This document shows positions 11,442 to 21,911 of a stretch of DNA of 64,000 nt, one piece after another. Numbering within the stretch: position 1 is the stretch's first letter; every line of letters begins with the position of its first letter. Position numbers and translations under genes: made by a program. Below the pieces are notes generated by a model. The model had not been told where the DNA came from and searched no databases. It saw only the letters and a program-made list of their open reading frames with translations. The DNA comes from Pezizomycotina sp. ARF18 (taxonomy: Eukaryota; Ascomycota), in the NCBI GenBank assembly GCA_002224055.1, contig AZLU01000024.1, forward strand, positions 1 to 64,000. The letters run 5' to 3'.

Positions 11442-13571
11442 CATGGCCGCAGTTTACGAGTAGAACGTCCATTTATATGGCTCGTTCTGGCTAATTGTAC
11501 ACATACTGGTTTCCCTTTAAACCCTGGAAAAAAATCATGGGCGGTGTAAGATTTCCCCCGGAAATTGTAATCCAGCTGCGGGTGTAACAGGCTTAAGAGC
11601 CTTGTCACCAATGAGAACATGTTCACTGGCTCCAAGCCTGCAGGATCTACATCGTCTGGCTCGGTTAAAAGGAGAATGACTGAATACTTTGCAGATAATA
11701 CCCTCTAGAAGAGAGTTAGAGGCCGTCGGGAAACAGCATACCTCTATTCACCCTTCACGAGCTAGCTATAAAGGATTACGAGCTCATTACTTTTACCTTA
11801 AGCCTCTAGAAATGAGACACTAGTCCCACTCCCTCCACATCTTTGGGATGTTCTAGTAATAGAGTGGATGCAGGAAGAGCCCCTCTGCAAGTCACCGGTG
11901 TGCGAAGATAACAGAAAACGCAAACGTTATCTTTCTAGTTTTTAATAATATAATAATAGGAATCAAACCAATTCATAAAGGAATGACTTAGTTACCCAAT
12001 ATTAAATCGTAGTCCTTGCATTCAATTTCATACGTGATTAAATTCTTCGGTGAATTCGTCATTTGACCTATAGAACTGGACGGCTACAATATGTCTTCAC
12101 CAGCCTGGGAGCCAGTCTTCGATTCCAGTTAATGCTTCTAGAGAAGCTATTAGTAGTATTTGCAGCAGCGAAAATCAGTTCTAGAAGGTTTTATCATAGA
12201 ACACCGAAAGTTAGAAAGAAAAATATATGGCCCATTTAGTGGTTCAAGATATACCGTCGACTCCGTATATCTTAGCGTGAGGCACCAGGACCATTCATTA
12301 GTAATTCCTTCCCAGGCATATTAATAATTGCATTACGAGCTTCGTGAGATAGATCTCCGCGTACATCCTGTAGGCACCCACCGACCTTGGTCATGTTTTA
12401 GGACGATATAGACACGCATGCGTACCGAAACACCGCCGCCACGACATTGCTAGAGATAAGGGTGAAGATGGAGTTCTCAATAGAAGAGAGAGGAGTTCTC
12501 TCATGCCAAAAAAGAGCACTTCAGGGAAAACTTGTGTGGGGGGTTAAAGCAAAGGGTTCGTGGTGATAAGAACATCTTGAATGAACCGACCGCGCTTGGT
12601 CTTTTCTTGTATCAGTACAGGTTCTCTAAAGGAGGAACCGACTATAAGTAGTTAAGGGTCCGGGCGAGAAAAGGAAAACATTGTCCCTCTTCATATATTT
12701 GTGAAGCGCAAAATTCTTGGAGGGCGTTTTTTGTATATAAAGTTAAGCTGATATAAGTTGAAATGCATATGTTTTCCTTAATAGACGTATATATACCAGT
12801 CCACATCGTAAATTACAGTAAAGTATCACTGTACCAATAAAACCTCCTATTTAAGCGTCATTTCTAGTAATCTAGTCAGTTATTAAGACATAGAGCCATC
12901 TGGTACGTGCTTGTGCCCAGTCGCATATTCATTCGAAAACGGTCACTATACAAATCCTAAAGTTAAATGTTGTTTCTTCGGCAATGAGATTGAAATGGGC
13001 CGTTTTCAAACTTGCGATCGCTACACATGATATATATATGTGTTGTTTTTCTTTTTACTTTTATTTATTATAAAGATGTATCGCCCTATCTATTCCCGAG
13101 GTTGCAAAAGGTTGCAAATATTCTGTTTTTCCTTTTTTGTTTGTACATAAAATGAGAAATAAATACAACTTTATATATAATCAAAGATAAGCATATAAAC
13201 AGACTTTCCCGTCCAGAATGTTTTACTGAAGGCTTACCCGAGAACTTGAGCAGTCATAGACTCACAGGAAGAAGAGAGAGCGTATTTAAAACCTTCCGTC
13301 TTTCCCATCTTTTGTCCCTTTTTTTTTTTTTTTTTTTTTTTTTCAAATCCGCCAAAGCAGATCCCCCCCTTTCAAAACGCACGACGTCATTTAACACTTT
13401 TGTGCTAAGAAAATATTCTTTTCCTCCTCAGGAATCTAACAGTATCAGAAAGCATTTCTCTACCTAAACGAGAGTAGTCTATATAAGAACCTCTGTAATT
13501 CATATCGCAAATCCGATATCTTCTCTTCACGAACGGAAATCCGTTATCGATAACTCAAAAAACAACAGAAA
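11442..13571. other. Intergenic, AT-rich, no gene seen
   Basis: About 2.1 kb without a recognisable coding region on either strand; the few open frames are short and featureless. There is a poly(T) run near 13319-13343. The last 120 bases (CTCTTCACGAACGG..., A/C-rich before ATG 13572) look like the leader of the IFRD gene. Confidence 0.55.
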
Positions 13572-15400
13572 ATGTCATACCTCCAACGACGTGCGGTCAG
13601 CGGTGGAGGCGCCGGCAGACTCCTCAGAAGCAAGCAAAAACGCCTTCGAAGGCCAGCTCGAAGAACCCATCCAAGTCAAACTCCCGTGCTATAAGCAGGC
13701 AAGGCACTGACGATGAAGGCTTTGAGAGTGATGGCACCATCTGGAGGTGTTTACATTTCCCCTTTCCCTCTCAAGCTTTCGCTCTTTTTTCTTTTTTTTT
13801 TTTTTAAAAAAAAAAAAAAATCTTCCTTTTACTCTTGATTCTTGATGATTTTCTTTGCTAACATGTCTGCGAAATAACTAGCTTTACTTCTATGGACCAG
13901 GAGCTTTCGCAACTCGACGAACTATCACAAATTGGGAGGACGACTTGGCGGACAGAATAGCTCGCATCAACGACACAGATCGCAAGAGGCTTGCCGCCAG
14001 CGGACTCGAGGAAGCTTTCACACACTATAACAGAATTCTGTGCTCGAGATTCGCAAAGGAAGAAATAACTCTTAAAACGAAAGATCTTATTGAATCATTT
14101 TTACGGAGTATATCGCACGGAAAAACGGATAAAGAGCATATTCTTGCTTGCTCTGGTGAGTCATAATATCTTCTATCCTAGTATTTTTACAGCCCCATCT
14201 TTTATCTCAAAAACTGCTTTTCAGACCAGTTGATCAATTTATTGTGTGGTTATCAAGCTCTCGTCTTACCATTATCACCGATCCCGATTGCGCCGAGTTT
14301 GTACTCTAAAGCAACCTCTGAATCGCCTCATCCAAGACCATGACTCCCTCCTGTCAAATCGGCAGGCATACATGCCTTGGCGGTGGCTGCATTTTTTACC
14401 GATGCTTCAATGGCCGAGACGGAATCCGTTATGGACTCTTCCTCGAGATAATCGAAAGCGACGGGCATTCGGTCGGCGCCGGCGATGATGCCGGTGTTGT
14501 AGTCGCCGCGCTCGAGGAGTGGGGCTTCCTCCTTTCCATTCTCGATGATGCGGAAGACATAACGCAGCGCTCGATAGATGCCATCGTAGACAGCTGGATT
14601 CTGCAGAGGTTCGTGTGCAGGTCGCCGCTGGCGAAGTCATCGCGCTTTTATACGAAAAGGCACACCGCGATTCCGGGGGTGGTGGTTCGGATTCCGACGA
14701 GCACGATGATCACGAAGACGAGGATGATGACGCCGGAGAGGATGAGGACTACCACCGCAACTACTCGGGCGAAAAGAACGCGCCGGTTCAAAAGTACATG
14801 GTTTACCGGAACGTAGCGCATCTCAAGAAAACCCTCAGCGATCTAGCTAGGTCTTCGGCGAAGAACATTTCCAAGAAAAACCGCCGCACGCAGCACACGT
14901 CGTTTCAAAGCGTCCTCCATACGGTCGAACATCCTACATTAGGGCCATCGTACAGCCGCGCAATGGACAAAGATGGTAATGAGTACGGAAACCGTTGGCG
15001 ATCAAGGTTGGCAAGAAGGGGACCGTCAAGTTGAATAGCTGGTGGAAGCTTGTTAGGTGGCAAGCCATGCGAAGGTTCCTCGGTGGTGGCATACTGGTTC
15101 ATTGGGAGCATAACAGCGTTGTCTTTGAGGTCCTGCCTTTGTAAGTTTGAGAATCTGCGGTTTCAACGCCCAGAGCCTTTCTTATAACTCTTAATTTTAA
15201 ACGCCTCGGTACTAACATGTTTTCTGCGTCCCAATCAAAGGATTATTGAAGCGCCCAACGATCATAACGCAAGAAACACGGCGACTCCCTTCAAGTACCA
15301 ACATTTGGCTAATGGCGGACAAGGCGCTCTAAGAAGCGCCTTGCCTACCCGTGCTGCAATCCAGCATATTCTGATTGGATTTTTCTTTTGTGTCCTTGGA
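13572..15400 (+). CDS. IFRD-domain protein (interferon-related developmental regulator family)
   Basis: Family of HEAT/armadillo-like proteins; animal IFRD1/2 act in transcription and in translation or ribosome control, while fungal members are mostly uncharacterised. Seen: basic N-terminus (MSYLQRRAVSGGGAGRLLR), an intron around 13750-13900 with a T14/A15 block, then DRIARINDTDRKRLAASGLE and KDLIESFLRSISHGKTDKEH, an intron at about 14156-14224, then the IFRD core in joined frames (DQLINLLCGYQALVLPLSPI, LAVAAFFTDASMAETESVM, LEEWGFLLSILDDAEDITQR, VQVAAGEVIALLYEKAHR), an acidic run (14690-14760), KYMVYRNVAHLKKTLSDLA, and the C-terminal IFRD region (LNSWWKLVRWQAMRRFLGGG, VHWEHNSVVFEVLP) followed by an intron (about 15140-15239) and a last exon. 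At least five frame changes interrupt it. The exact stop is uncertain, between about 15330 and 15410. Confidence 0.82.
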
Positions 15401-15885
15401 TTGAATTGAGTTGAGTTGACCTGATTTACTTCAAATTTTACCCTGTCACCGCTTTGCTTTCCAAGATATCCAGTCTGCTATAAAAAACATCTTTAGCAAT
15501 ATTTATATGTCCATGGAACAGCTTTCCCTTATAGAAGCATCGATAATATCCTGTTCCTTCTGTCGCCTGTTTTAATTTAAATCTGAGCGTTTCGTTCTCT
15601 CTCCAAAAGTTTTAGAATAGAGGCATGCTTTTCTCTTGAAAGAAAGAATGTACGAAAAGTAAACTAAAAGTTATCCTGCCATAACGATTAACGATATGTG
15701 GAAAAGAGCGATAAAGCTATATTCTAAACATAAATCCTCTAATTGAAGTCGTGTCCCTTTTTTCCTACGTTCTTTTCATCTGCAAGATCCGTCCGTTAGC
15801 GTTCCTTTCCCTTGATTAATACGCACAGTAGTGCCAGTGCGAAAACACTATGCATCCGTGCCACGTCTTGCAGCCTCATCTCCTC

Positions 15886-15963
15886 CCAAGTCGTTCAAGT
15901 CATCCAAGCCGTTCAAGCTGTTCAAGCTGTTTAAGCTGTTTAAGTTGTTCAAGCCGTTCAAGT
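15886..15963. repeat. 9-bp tandem repeat, unit near GTTCAAGCT
   Basis: About eight imperfect copies of a 9-bp unit (GTTCAAGCT, GTTTAAGCT, GTTCAAGCC). Because the period is a multiple of three, the minus strand reads as a Leu-Glu/Lys-Gln repeat, but no gene around it supports coding. Confidence 0.8.
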
Positions 15964-16145
15964 GCACATGTGCGCCCATGTTCCTGCATAGTAATGGTAT
16001 GTGATAGGCGATATATTACCATGTCATGCTGTATCTTCCGTCGCACACGCCATTTCCTCCGTTGCCATTTCATCCTGTACCCTTCCGTCGTCCGCCGCCT
16101 TTTCTTCCTTCCCATGTCTCTACCAATGCTTCCTAAGGTAGGTCA

Positions 16146-16206
16146 ACGGGCCCAACGAACCCAACGAGCCGCCGAGCCCGTCGAGCCTGCCGAGCCTGCC
16201 GAGACT
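16146..16206. repeat. 9-bp tandem repeat, unit near CGAGCCTGC
   Basis: About six imperfect 9-bp units (AACGAACCC, AACGAGCCG, TCGAGCCTG, CCGAGCCTG, CCGAGACTT). It lies directly upstream of a TATA-like sequence at 16220, so it sits in the likely promoter of the next transcription unit. Confidence 0.75.
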
Positions 16207-16219
16207 TCGTACGACCTTT

Positions 16220-16226
16220 TATAAAG
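16220..16226 (+). promoter_or_regulatory. TATA-like box (TATAAAG)
   Basis: TATAAAG in a GC-rich setting, followed by a T/C-rich tract (16305-16365) and an A/C-rich leader (CAATCAACAACCAACCAC at about 16371). This order is typical of strongly expressed fungal promoters. The first ATG downstream is at 16461. Confidence 0.4.
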
Positions 16227-16460
16227 GCGGGCGTCGGCCACCGCCCCTCTGGAATAAATTGTCGATACCATTTAAAATAAGTCTCGGCGTTCGATGACTA
16301 TTTAAAGAACCCTTTCCCCCAAACTCTTTCCATCTTCTTTCTTCTTTCTTTCTTTCTTTCAACCTCCTTCATCAATCAACAACCAACCACTGTGTGCCAC
16401 AACTGCCACAACTGCTGTCTTACACTGCGGGATCAGCTCCAACCAAGGAGCTCCCACTTC

Positions 16461-17301
16461 CATGCGGTCCGCCAAGGCCACAGCAGGGCATGGCCTTCCC
16501 AAGCTCAAAGCTTTGGGTAGAAAGGTTAGATGCCTAGTGTTGACAGTACCAGTCAGCCCAAGTTCACGTAAGTTCTTCTTTTTTCCTCTTTCTTTTCAGT
16601 TTCATAATCCTCACGACGTTCAAGAACATAGCCAGACTTGATAGAGGAATATATGCTCATGCCTTTCTTTCATTCAAGTTGCAGGACTGGCGCACTGGCG
16701 CCCCCTCACCCACAAAGACCCGGATACCTTTAACGAGGGAGATCCCGTTGTTTCACTGGGCAAGGCTTTGTGCCTTCAAGCGCCCCCCCCCCAACCACGA
16801 CGGCAGCGGGCCCCCACCCCTGCCCTCCCCTCGTTACAGGGGGAGATAGTTCAGGGTTGCGCCCCGCGATATGCATGCGGTTGCCAACCAAGGGGTAGAC
16901 TGTCAGTCCTATAGAGGGGGCTATAGGACTGACAGTCCCCTGTCCAGGCTAGCGGGAGCTGGGCCTGAGTGATGCCAGGCCTGGCGATGACGGTGCTTCT
17001 TAATCCAAGCCCTTTCATCCATCTTCGTTCTGCTTTCTTGCTTTGGTGCTTTCTTGCTTTACTGTGTTTTCGTGTTAACTTGATGTGCCTTCTTGCTTGT
17101 GTACTTTCTTGCTTTCTTGCTTTCTTGCTTTCTTGCTTGGTATGTTTGTTTGTTTGGCTTGATGCGTACTTACAAGTATATCCAGCTAACAATGATATAT
17201 TCCTAGGCCTGGTTGGAGTGAGTGCCGGCTAGAACATAGCCGGGCTCTATCTAGGGCCCTCCTAGAGAGGAACGGGGTGGACCAGCCCTGGGGCTGTAAG
17301 T
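16461..17301 (+). CDS. Putative orphan gene in GC-rich, hairpin-bearing segment
   Basis: I do not recognise it. After the promoter-like sequence, ATG 16461 opens MRSAKATAGHGLPKLKALGR... up to a GTAAGT donor near 16569; an acceptor at about 16684 (TTGCAG) is followed by a GC-rich exon whose best frame contains AHWRPLTHKDPDTFNEGDPV, and another possible exon lies at about 17206-17299, ending at a GTAAGT. The middle contains a perfect 17-bp inverted repeat and other palindromes. The splice consensus sites and promoter layout argue for transcription, but codon evidence is weak and the segment could instead be a structured RNA or a non-autonomous element. Confidence 0.3.
16898..16937. repeat. Perfect 17-bp inverted repeat with 6-base loop
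   Basis: GACTGTCAGTCCTATAG (16898-16914), spacer AGGGGG, then the exact reverse complement CTATAGGACTGACAGTC (16921-16937). Each arm also contains a smaller self-complementary GACTGTCAGTC. This is the strongest hairpin noticed in the window. Confidence 0.9.
17104..17142. repeat. 8-bp tandem repeat (TTTCTTGC)
   Basis: About five copies of TTTCTTGC in a row, with looser copies starting at 17035. It lies in a possible intron between the hairpin segment and the next GC-rich block. Confidence 0.8.
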
Positions 17302-17483
17302 CTACGCTTTCCTTCGTTTCTTCCTCTTCTCCGTCTATTCTTTTTCACGCTTTTCCTGAATAAGAGGAACAAGGAAATAAACAAGGGGAAATAGCAGTGG
17401 ATGGCGGCCAAGAGGATTTGACTGCCTTGTGTTGCTTGCAGCCATAGCTAATAAATGTGATATCATGCTTGTTTTTTCTTCAC

Positions 17484-17490
17484 TATAAAT
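17484..17490 (+). promoter_or_regulatory. TATA-like box (TATAAAT) upstream of CCCH gene
   Basis: TATAAAT followed by a T/C-rich tract and an A/C-rich leader (AATCAACAACAAAGACTAAA at about 17558), the same order as at 16220. The gene starts about 255 bases downstream. A 16-bp direct repeat, GAAGAAGCATTCAATC, occurs at 17643-17658 and 17684-17699 in the leader. Confidence 0.4.
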
Positions 17491-17742
17491 TAAATCCTTA
17501 AAGCCCTCTTTCCTCCACCTCCAACCCTTCTTCTACCAAAATTTTTATCTTTCAAAATCAACAACAAAGACTAAACGCTTACCTACCTACTACAAACTCT
17601 CTTTCTTCTACGTCTGTTCTTCGTGACATTCTCTCTTTCCTCGAAGAAGCATTCAATCCTTTCTTCTTCCATATATATCACTTGAAGAAGCATTCAATCA
17701 TTCACTTCTCCCTTCCTCCTTACTAGCCACTCCCCATCTAAC

Positions 17743-18916
17743 ATGGCTCACAACGATGCTCAGGATGCACCTCGACGAAAAGTCAGAGGGGGGCGTCATC
17801 AACGAAGTTGATGCGCCTCCCTGGCTCTGTTGCTGCTCCTACCAAGGTATGAATCAAGTCTTAACACAATATAATTTCTCAAACTTTGTACATTTGTTTC
17901 TTACATTATAAACACCAAGTTTTAATCTAGGGCAGCAACATGGGAGGAGGGGGTCGAGGTCGTTCAACGACCTCACCTCTTCCCCACGCACCCTTTCTCG
18001 GGAGGGGCCATGGCTACCAGCTGGCACCACCTGAAAGGGGTGCATGGAGGGGTCCCGTGGAGGGCGCGGAGGGGTAAGTTTGCTCCTTTCTTCTTTTTCT
18101 TTCTTCTTCTTATATTCTTCTTGTTTCTTTCTTCCCTTCTATTCTTCTCTTCATATTCTTTCTCTTCGTATTCTTTCTCTTCGTATTTTTTCTTGCTTTT
18201 TTTCTTTTTTAGTCTTGTATTCTTTTTCCTGCTTTCTTTCTTATTCTTGTATTCTTTTTCTTTCTTTTCTTTCTTTCTTTCTTTTCTTCTTTCTTTTCTT
18301 TTCTTTCTTTCTTTATACTCTTTACACTCTTTACACTCTTTACACTCTTTATATTGACTGTGGCTTCTCATTTAGGGCTTCCACGGGAGGAAGAGGTCCT
18401 CCCACACCCGCACGGGTCGTGGGAGGCCTCCTTCCAGCCCTACCCATGGGGGGCAGCAGCCGCAGCAGCCGCAGCAGCGCTCCCTGGAGCCTCCGGCCCC
18501 ATGCCGCTTGCCTCTTTCAGGGGGGGGCATAGCCGCATGGGGTCGAGGACCTCCATGAGCGCCCCGGAGGCCCAGCGCCCCGGGAGAAAAAGTATTGCAC
18601 CTTCTTCTTGAGGACTGTAAGTAAATATCTCTTTACCAAAATAACAAGCTCTTCCCTTTCTATTCCTCTCACCCTCTTTACCTTCTAGTTTCGCCTTACT
18701 TGAAATTTATTCTAACTTTTTCATATGATCTTGACATAGGGGAGGTGTGACTACATGGACTCGGGTTGCAAGTTCTCCCACGAGCGCCCACCACCGGGGT
18801 CCCTTCTATTAGCTAGCCACGTTTTTACTATTATATTTTTTCTCGTTCTTTTTTTTCCGGTTTTCTTTAAAAATGTTTTTTCTTTTGTCAAGTATTTTCT
18901 TTTCTCTCAACTGTAA
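17743..18916 (+). CDS. CCCH zinc-finger protein with Gly/Arg- and Pro/Gln-rich region
   Basis: A probable RNA-binding protein. Seen: ATG 17743 (MAHNDAQDAPRR), a donor near 17852 (AAG/GTATGA), an acceptor near 17931, an RGG-like exon (GGGGRGRS..., GRGHGYQLAPPERGAWRG), an intron at about 18075-18375 that is almost pure pyrimidine with a 10-bp tandem repeat, an exon rich in Gly, Pro and Gln (GGQQPQQPQQ), and a final finger split by intron 18617-18739: YCTFFLRTGRCDYMDSGCKF SHE, spacing C-x8-C-x6-C-x3-H. The finger is intact across the splice, and the frame stays open to a TAA at 18914-18916, although the tail after PPPGS is hydrophobic and the true end may be earlier. At least two frame changes are needed upstream. 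CCCH identity is good; the orthologue is unknown. Confidence 0.6.
18316..18355. repeat. 10-bp tandem repeat (CTCTTTACAC) in intron
   Basis: About four copies of CTCTTTACAC close to the 3' end of a pyrimidine-rich presumed intron of the CCCH gene. It continues a long T/C tract that begins near 18080. Confidence 0.75.
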
Positions 18917-19342
18917 ATTTTATTTCAAAGCTCCATGAACTCCTCATAATGTTCTCAATGGCCAAGTAAGTGCGCGGACCTGTATCTAAACCCATGTTAA
19001 CGAATCATTCTTGTTTCTGTTTCTCCTATCTCATCACTAGCAATGAACTCTTTTCTTAATATATATTTATCTCGTAAAGAAGCAAATTGTGGAAAAATAT
19101 ATCCTACTCCTTTGACAATCTGATAGCCTCGGTAGATGAAGCTCGTCTGTCTCTCATGTTAATAGATGAAATGTGCAAACGTATATTTTTACAAGTTTGC
19201 TCCAATCGTGCACTAACTGCCGAGATAAACTGCTCAGCGAAGCTTGCAAACGCGGGAACTCGCTGGATAAGGGAAGCCAAGTAATGTACATTTATTTATT
19301 GTCTCCATTTCAAACAAGTCAGTTATATGATGACCATATTAG
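18917..19342. other. Short intergenic between convergent CCCH gene and HAS1
   Basis: Two converging genes end here. An open frame at 19087-19284 (+) has no recognisable domain and lies in what should be the 3' side of HAS1. No further gene is supported. Confidence 0.45.
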
Positions 19343-21518
19343 TTATACGTGCAAAATCAATCGTCTTCTCTCTTCCGTTTCCAGCCTTTCATCTTCCGCC
19401 CGGCTGGCTGCCGTAGGACCGACGTGCTTTGACCACGTTACGGTCTTTGTGCATACTTGTCCGAGCTGTATATCAACACGCGGAGGCGTGGAGAAGCCAA
19501 AGCTCTTTGCGACCTTGATAAGGTCGAGCTTGTTGACGTCGAAGACGGACCGCAAGCTGTGAGATGCATAGGCGTGCAGGTAGGATTTGAAGCCTTCTTT
19601 GGCAGACTGTTTTTCAGAAAGACGAAAAATACTCGTGTTAATTTCATCATTGACTTGATAACTACCGAAAAAAAAAAGAAAACGAAATGGGGGAGGTTGT
19701 TTATGTACTTGTTTAGGTAGTAATTTGTCCTATCAGCTTCTCAAGCTGGCTTTGGACGTTGATGATTTTGTTGGCCGGAACTCAAACTCGACTACGGGAA
19801 CGCGAGCTTCCTTGAGGAACTTTAAGAAACCTAGCTCGCTGGGAGGAGGAACATTAAGCGCGGCCTTTGCCTTGCTTTCCGCGGCTGTACGACCAACTCG
19901 GTGGATGTAATCCCTCGGATCATTGGCGGATCGAATTGTACAATCCAATCAAACCGAGGGGATCTTTTTATTCCATGGGAAAGTGCTTCCTCGTTAGCTA
20001 TGTTTTCAGTGTGATATTGATTGATTTTTGGGAGTTACTCACGTCCAAACCTCTCGCCGCCACATCCGTACATATCAGAGTACCGTGCTTCGCGTTACAA
20101 AATTCGAAGAACGTATTCGTGCGCTTCTGCTGCTTCTGCTTACCGTGGAGGTCGAGGACTGGTAGGTCAATGTAATTGAGCAGCTCGCTGTAGTACTTAA
20201 CGGAATTGCACGAGGAGAAGAAAACGATAGTCTTCTTCTTGAGGTTTCTTTTCAGGAACGAGAAGAGTAAGAGGAACCTCTTGTCAGACTCGCAGACCAC
20301 GTAACCCTGCTCCAGTCCGTCACGGTCGAAGTCTCCTTGTGTGGTCAACGTTGATGTACAGGGGACCCGGCCGCAGCGACATGCGCGCCAGATCTTCCAC
20401 TTTGGTCGTCTGCGTAGCGGAGAAAGCATGCTCTGCCTGTTTCGTTGGGAGTATCTTGATGATCTGGCGCATTTCGTCCTCGAAACCGATCTCGAGGATC
20501 CGGTCGGCTTCGTCGATGACTAGGCCTTGAGGTTCTTGAATACGAAGCCCTGCGTGTTCTGCAAGTGATCGAGAGGCGGCCGGGGGTGGCGATCAGCAGG
20601 TTGACTCCCTTCGAGAGCTTTTCGGCTTCAGCGCGCCGGTTCGCGCCGCCTATTACGATCCGAACGTCTGCGAGTGGTGCGCCATAAGTTCTCGCGCGAC
20701 GCCGAATATTTGCAGCGCTAATTCACGGGTTGGGGACTAGATAGTATAGATTATAATCAGCATCGATATAGAAAGAAAAAAAAAGAAATAAAAAAAAAAA
20801 AGAAAGAAGAGTGTATTCAAGGTTCTGTTTCATACCACAACTATTACACCAGTCCCGTTCCTAGGTTTGAATCGCAGGGAGCTAAGCATTTCTACCGCTG
20901 GAACCAAAAATGCTAAAGTCTTGCCGCTGCCCGTCTTCGCAGCACCGAGTAACTAATAGATTCAAGGAAAAAATGAAAGCGTTAGAACCGAACCAATTAT
21001 TTTTTTTGTTTGCGCAATGGAAATTGCCATTCTCTTACATCTCTGCAGCCAGCAACGGAGGTATCGTCTTTGCCTGGACGTCCGTCATCGTCGTGAATCC
21101 CATTTCGTCTATTGCCTTTTGGGTTGACGGGTGTAGCTTGAGGTCCTTGAACAGCTTGGGGTCTGATTCTCCAACGGTAGACAAGCCGAAGCCTGCAACA
21201 GGCTTTTCTGCGCCGTTTCCTCGACGTCTTTCCCATTCTGTCCGCACTGTCGGCGTTGTCGGCGCCGCATTTGTCGCACCGTTCAATTTCTTCGAAGATT
21301 CCTCATCCGATCTAGCATTATTATCGCTGTCCTGTTCCTCACTTTCCTCTTCATTGTCTTCTTCCTCTTCCTCCTCCTCCTCTCCTTCCGCCGTTTCTTG
21401 GAGCTTCTTTGGCCGCGCTGCGTGGAATTCGACGAGTTTAAAGCTTGTCGAACTGCCGCCATGCTCGATGAATTGTGGTGCTTCTCTTCCTCTTCTTCGT
21501 TGCGAGTTCGCGATCCAT
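19343..21518 (-). CDS. HAS1: DEAD-box RNA helicase Has1 (DDX18 family)
   Basis: Nucleolar ATP-dependent RNA helicase for 60S and 40S subunit biogenesis. Seen on the minus strand: N-terminus [12 protein letters not shown], an acidic block, then [19 protein letters not shown] plus [11 protein letters not shown] (Q motif), an intron at about 20953-21035, [16 protein letters not shown] (motif I, about 20895-20945), LLIATPGRL region (about 20580), [20 protein letters not shown] (DEAD motif II, about 20460-20525), [20 protein letters not shown] (SAT motif III), [55 protein letters not shown] (motif V), an intron at about 19950-20040, [12 protein letters not shown] (motif VI), and [20 protein letters not shown]. 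These are Has1-specific sequences. Start at 21518 chosen because it gives [12 protein letters not shown]; an upstream ATG at 21585 is possible. Several one-base frame changes occur (near 21440, 20640, 20530, 20400). Confidence 0.93.
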
Positions 21519-21911
21519 CTTTGTTATCTTGGTAGTCTTTACTTTGACCTTGCCTTTGCAATTGTCGTCGTCTTGCGCTCAGCAAAAGACTAGAGGAGAA
21601 TTGTGAGGCGAAGATTTAAGATTTTGTCTCGTTAAAATTTTTTGTTTCAGCGACGGATTCAAAAAAAAAAAAAAAAAAAAAAACTCGGAAAACGTCTTTT
21701 TTTACGGATCAGGAAAAGGTCCTTCCTAATTCAGTTTTTTATTTTCTAGTCGAATTTGATATTGTCGAAAGCGCTTTTTAATGGCACGGGTAATCTTGCC
21801 TCTGTTACTATTATTGCTCTCACTCCCTTACTTTTCCCTCTCCCCTCCCCAACACACATCAGAGCCAACAAAAATAAGACAAAAAAAATTTAAATAAAAA
21901 AAGAACCCGAG
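21519..21911. other. Divergent promoter region between HAS1 and the nuclease-like gene
   Basis: About 390 bases with a poly(A) run at 21661-21682 and T/C-rich tracts. HAS1 points left and the next gene right, so this probably contains both promoters. No coding region is seen. Confidence 0.5.

Larger units (their letters stand above)
15401..16219. other. Intergenic with minisatellites
   Basis: No gene is supported. The T/A-rich first part is the 3' side of the IFRD gene. From 15880 on the composition turns C-rich and carries two separate 9-bp tandem arrays (listed separately) on either side of about 190 bases of unique sequence. Confidence 0.5.

Noticed and set aside
15886-16206. Tandem repeats considered as a CRISPR-like array
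   Set aside because: Units are directly adjacent 9-mers without spacers, in a eukaryotic genome.
18010-18371. Long Lys/Glu/Arg (minus) and Phe/Ser/Leu (plus) open frames
   Set aside because: Produced by a pyrimidine-only intron with a 10-bp tandem repeat inside the CCCH gene.
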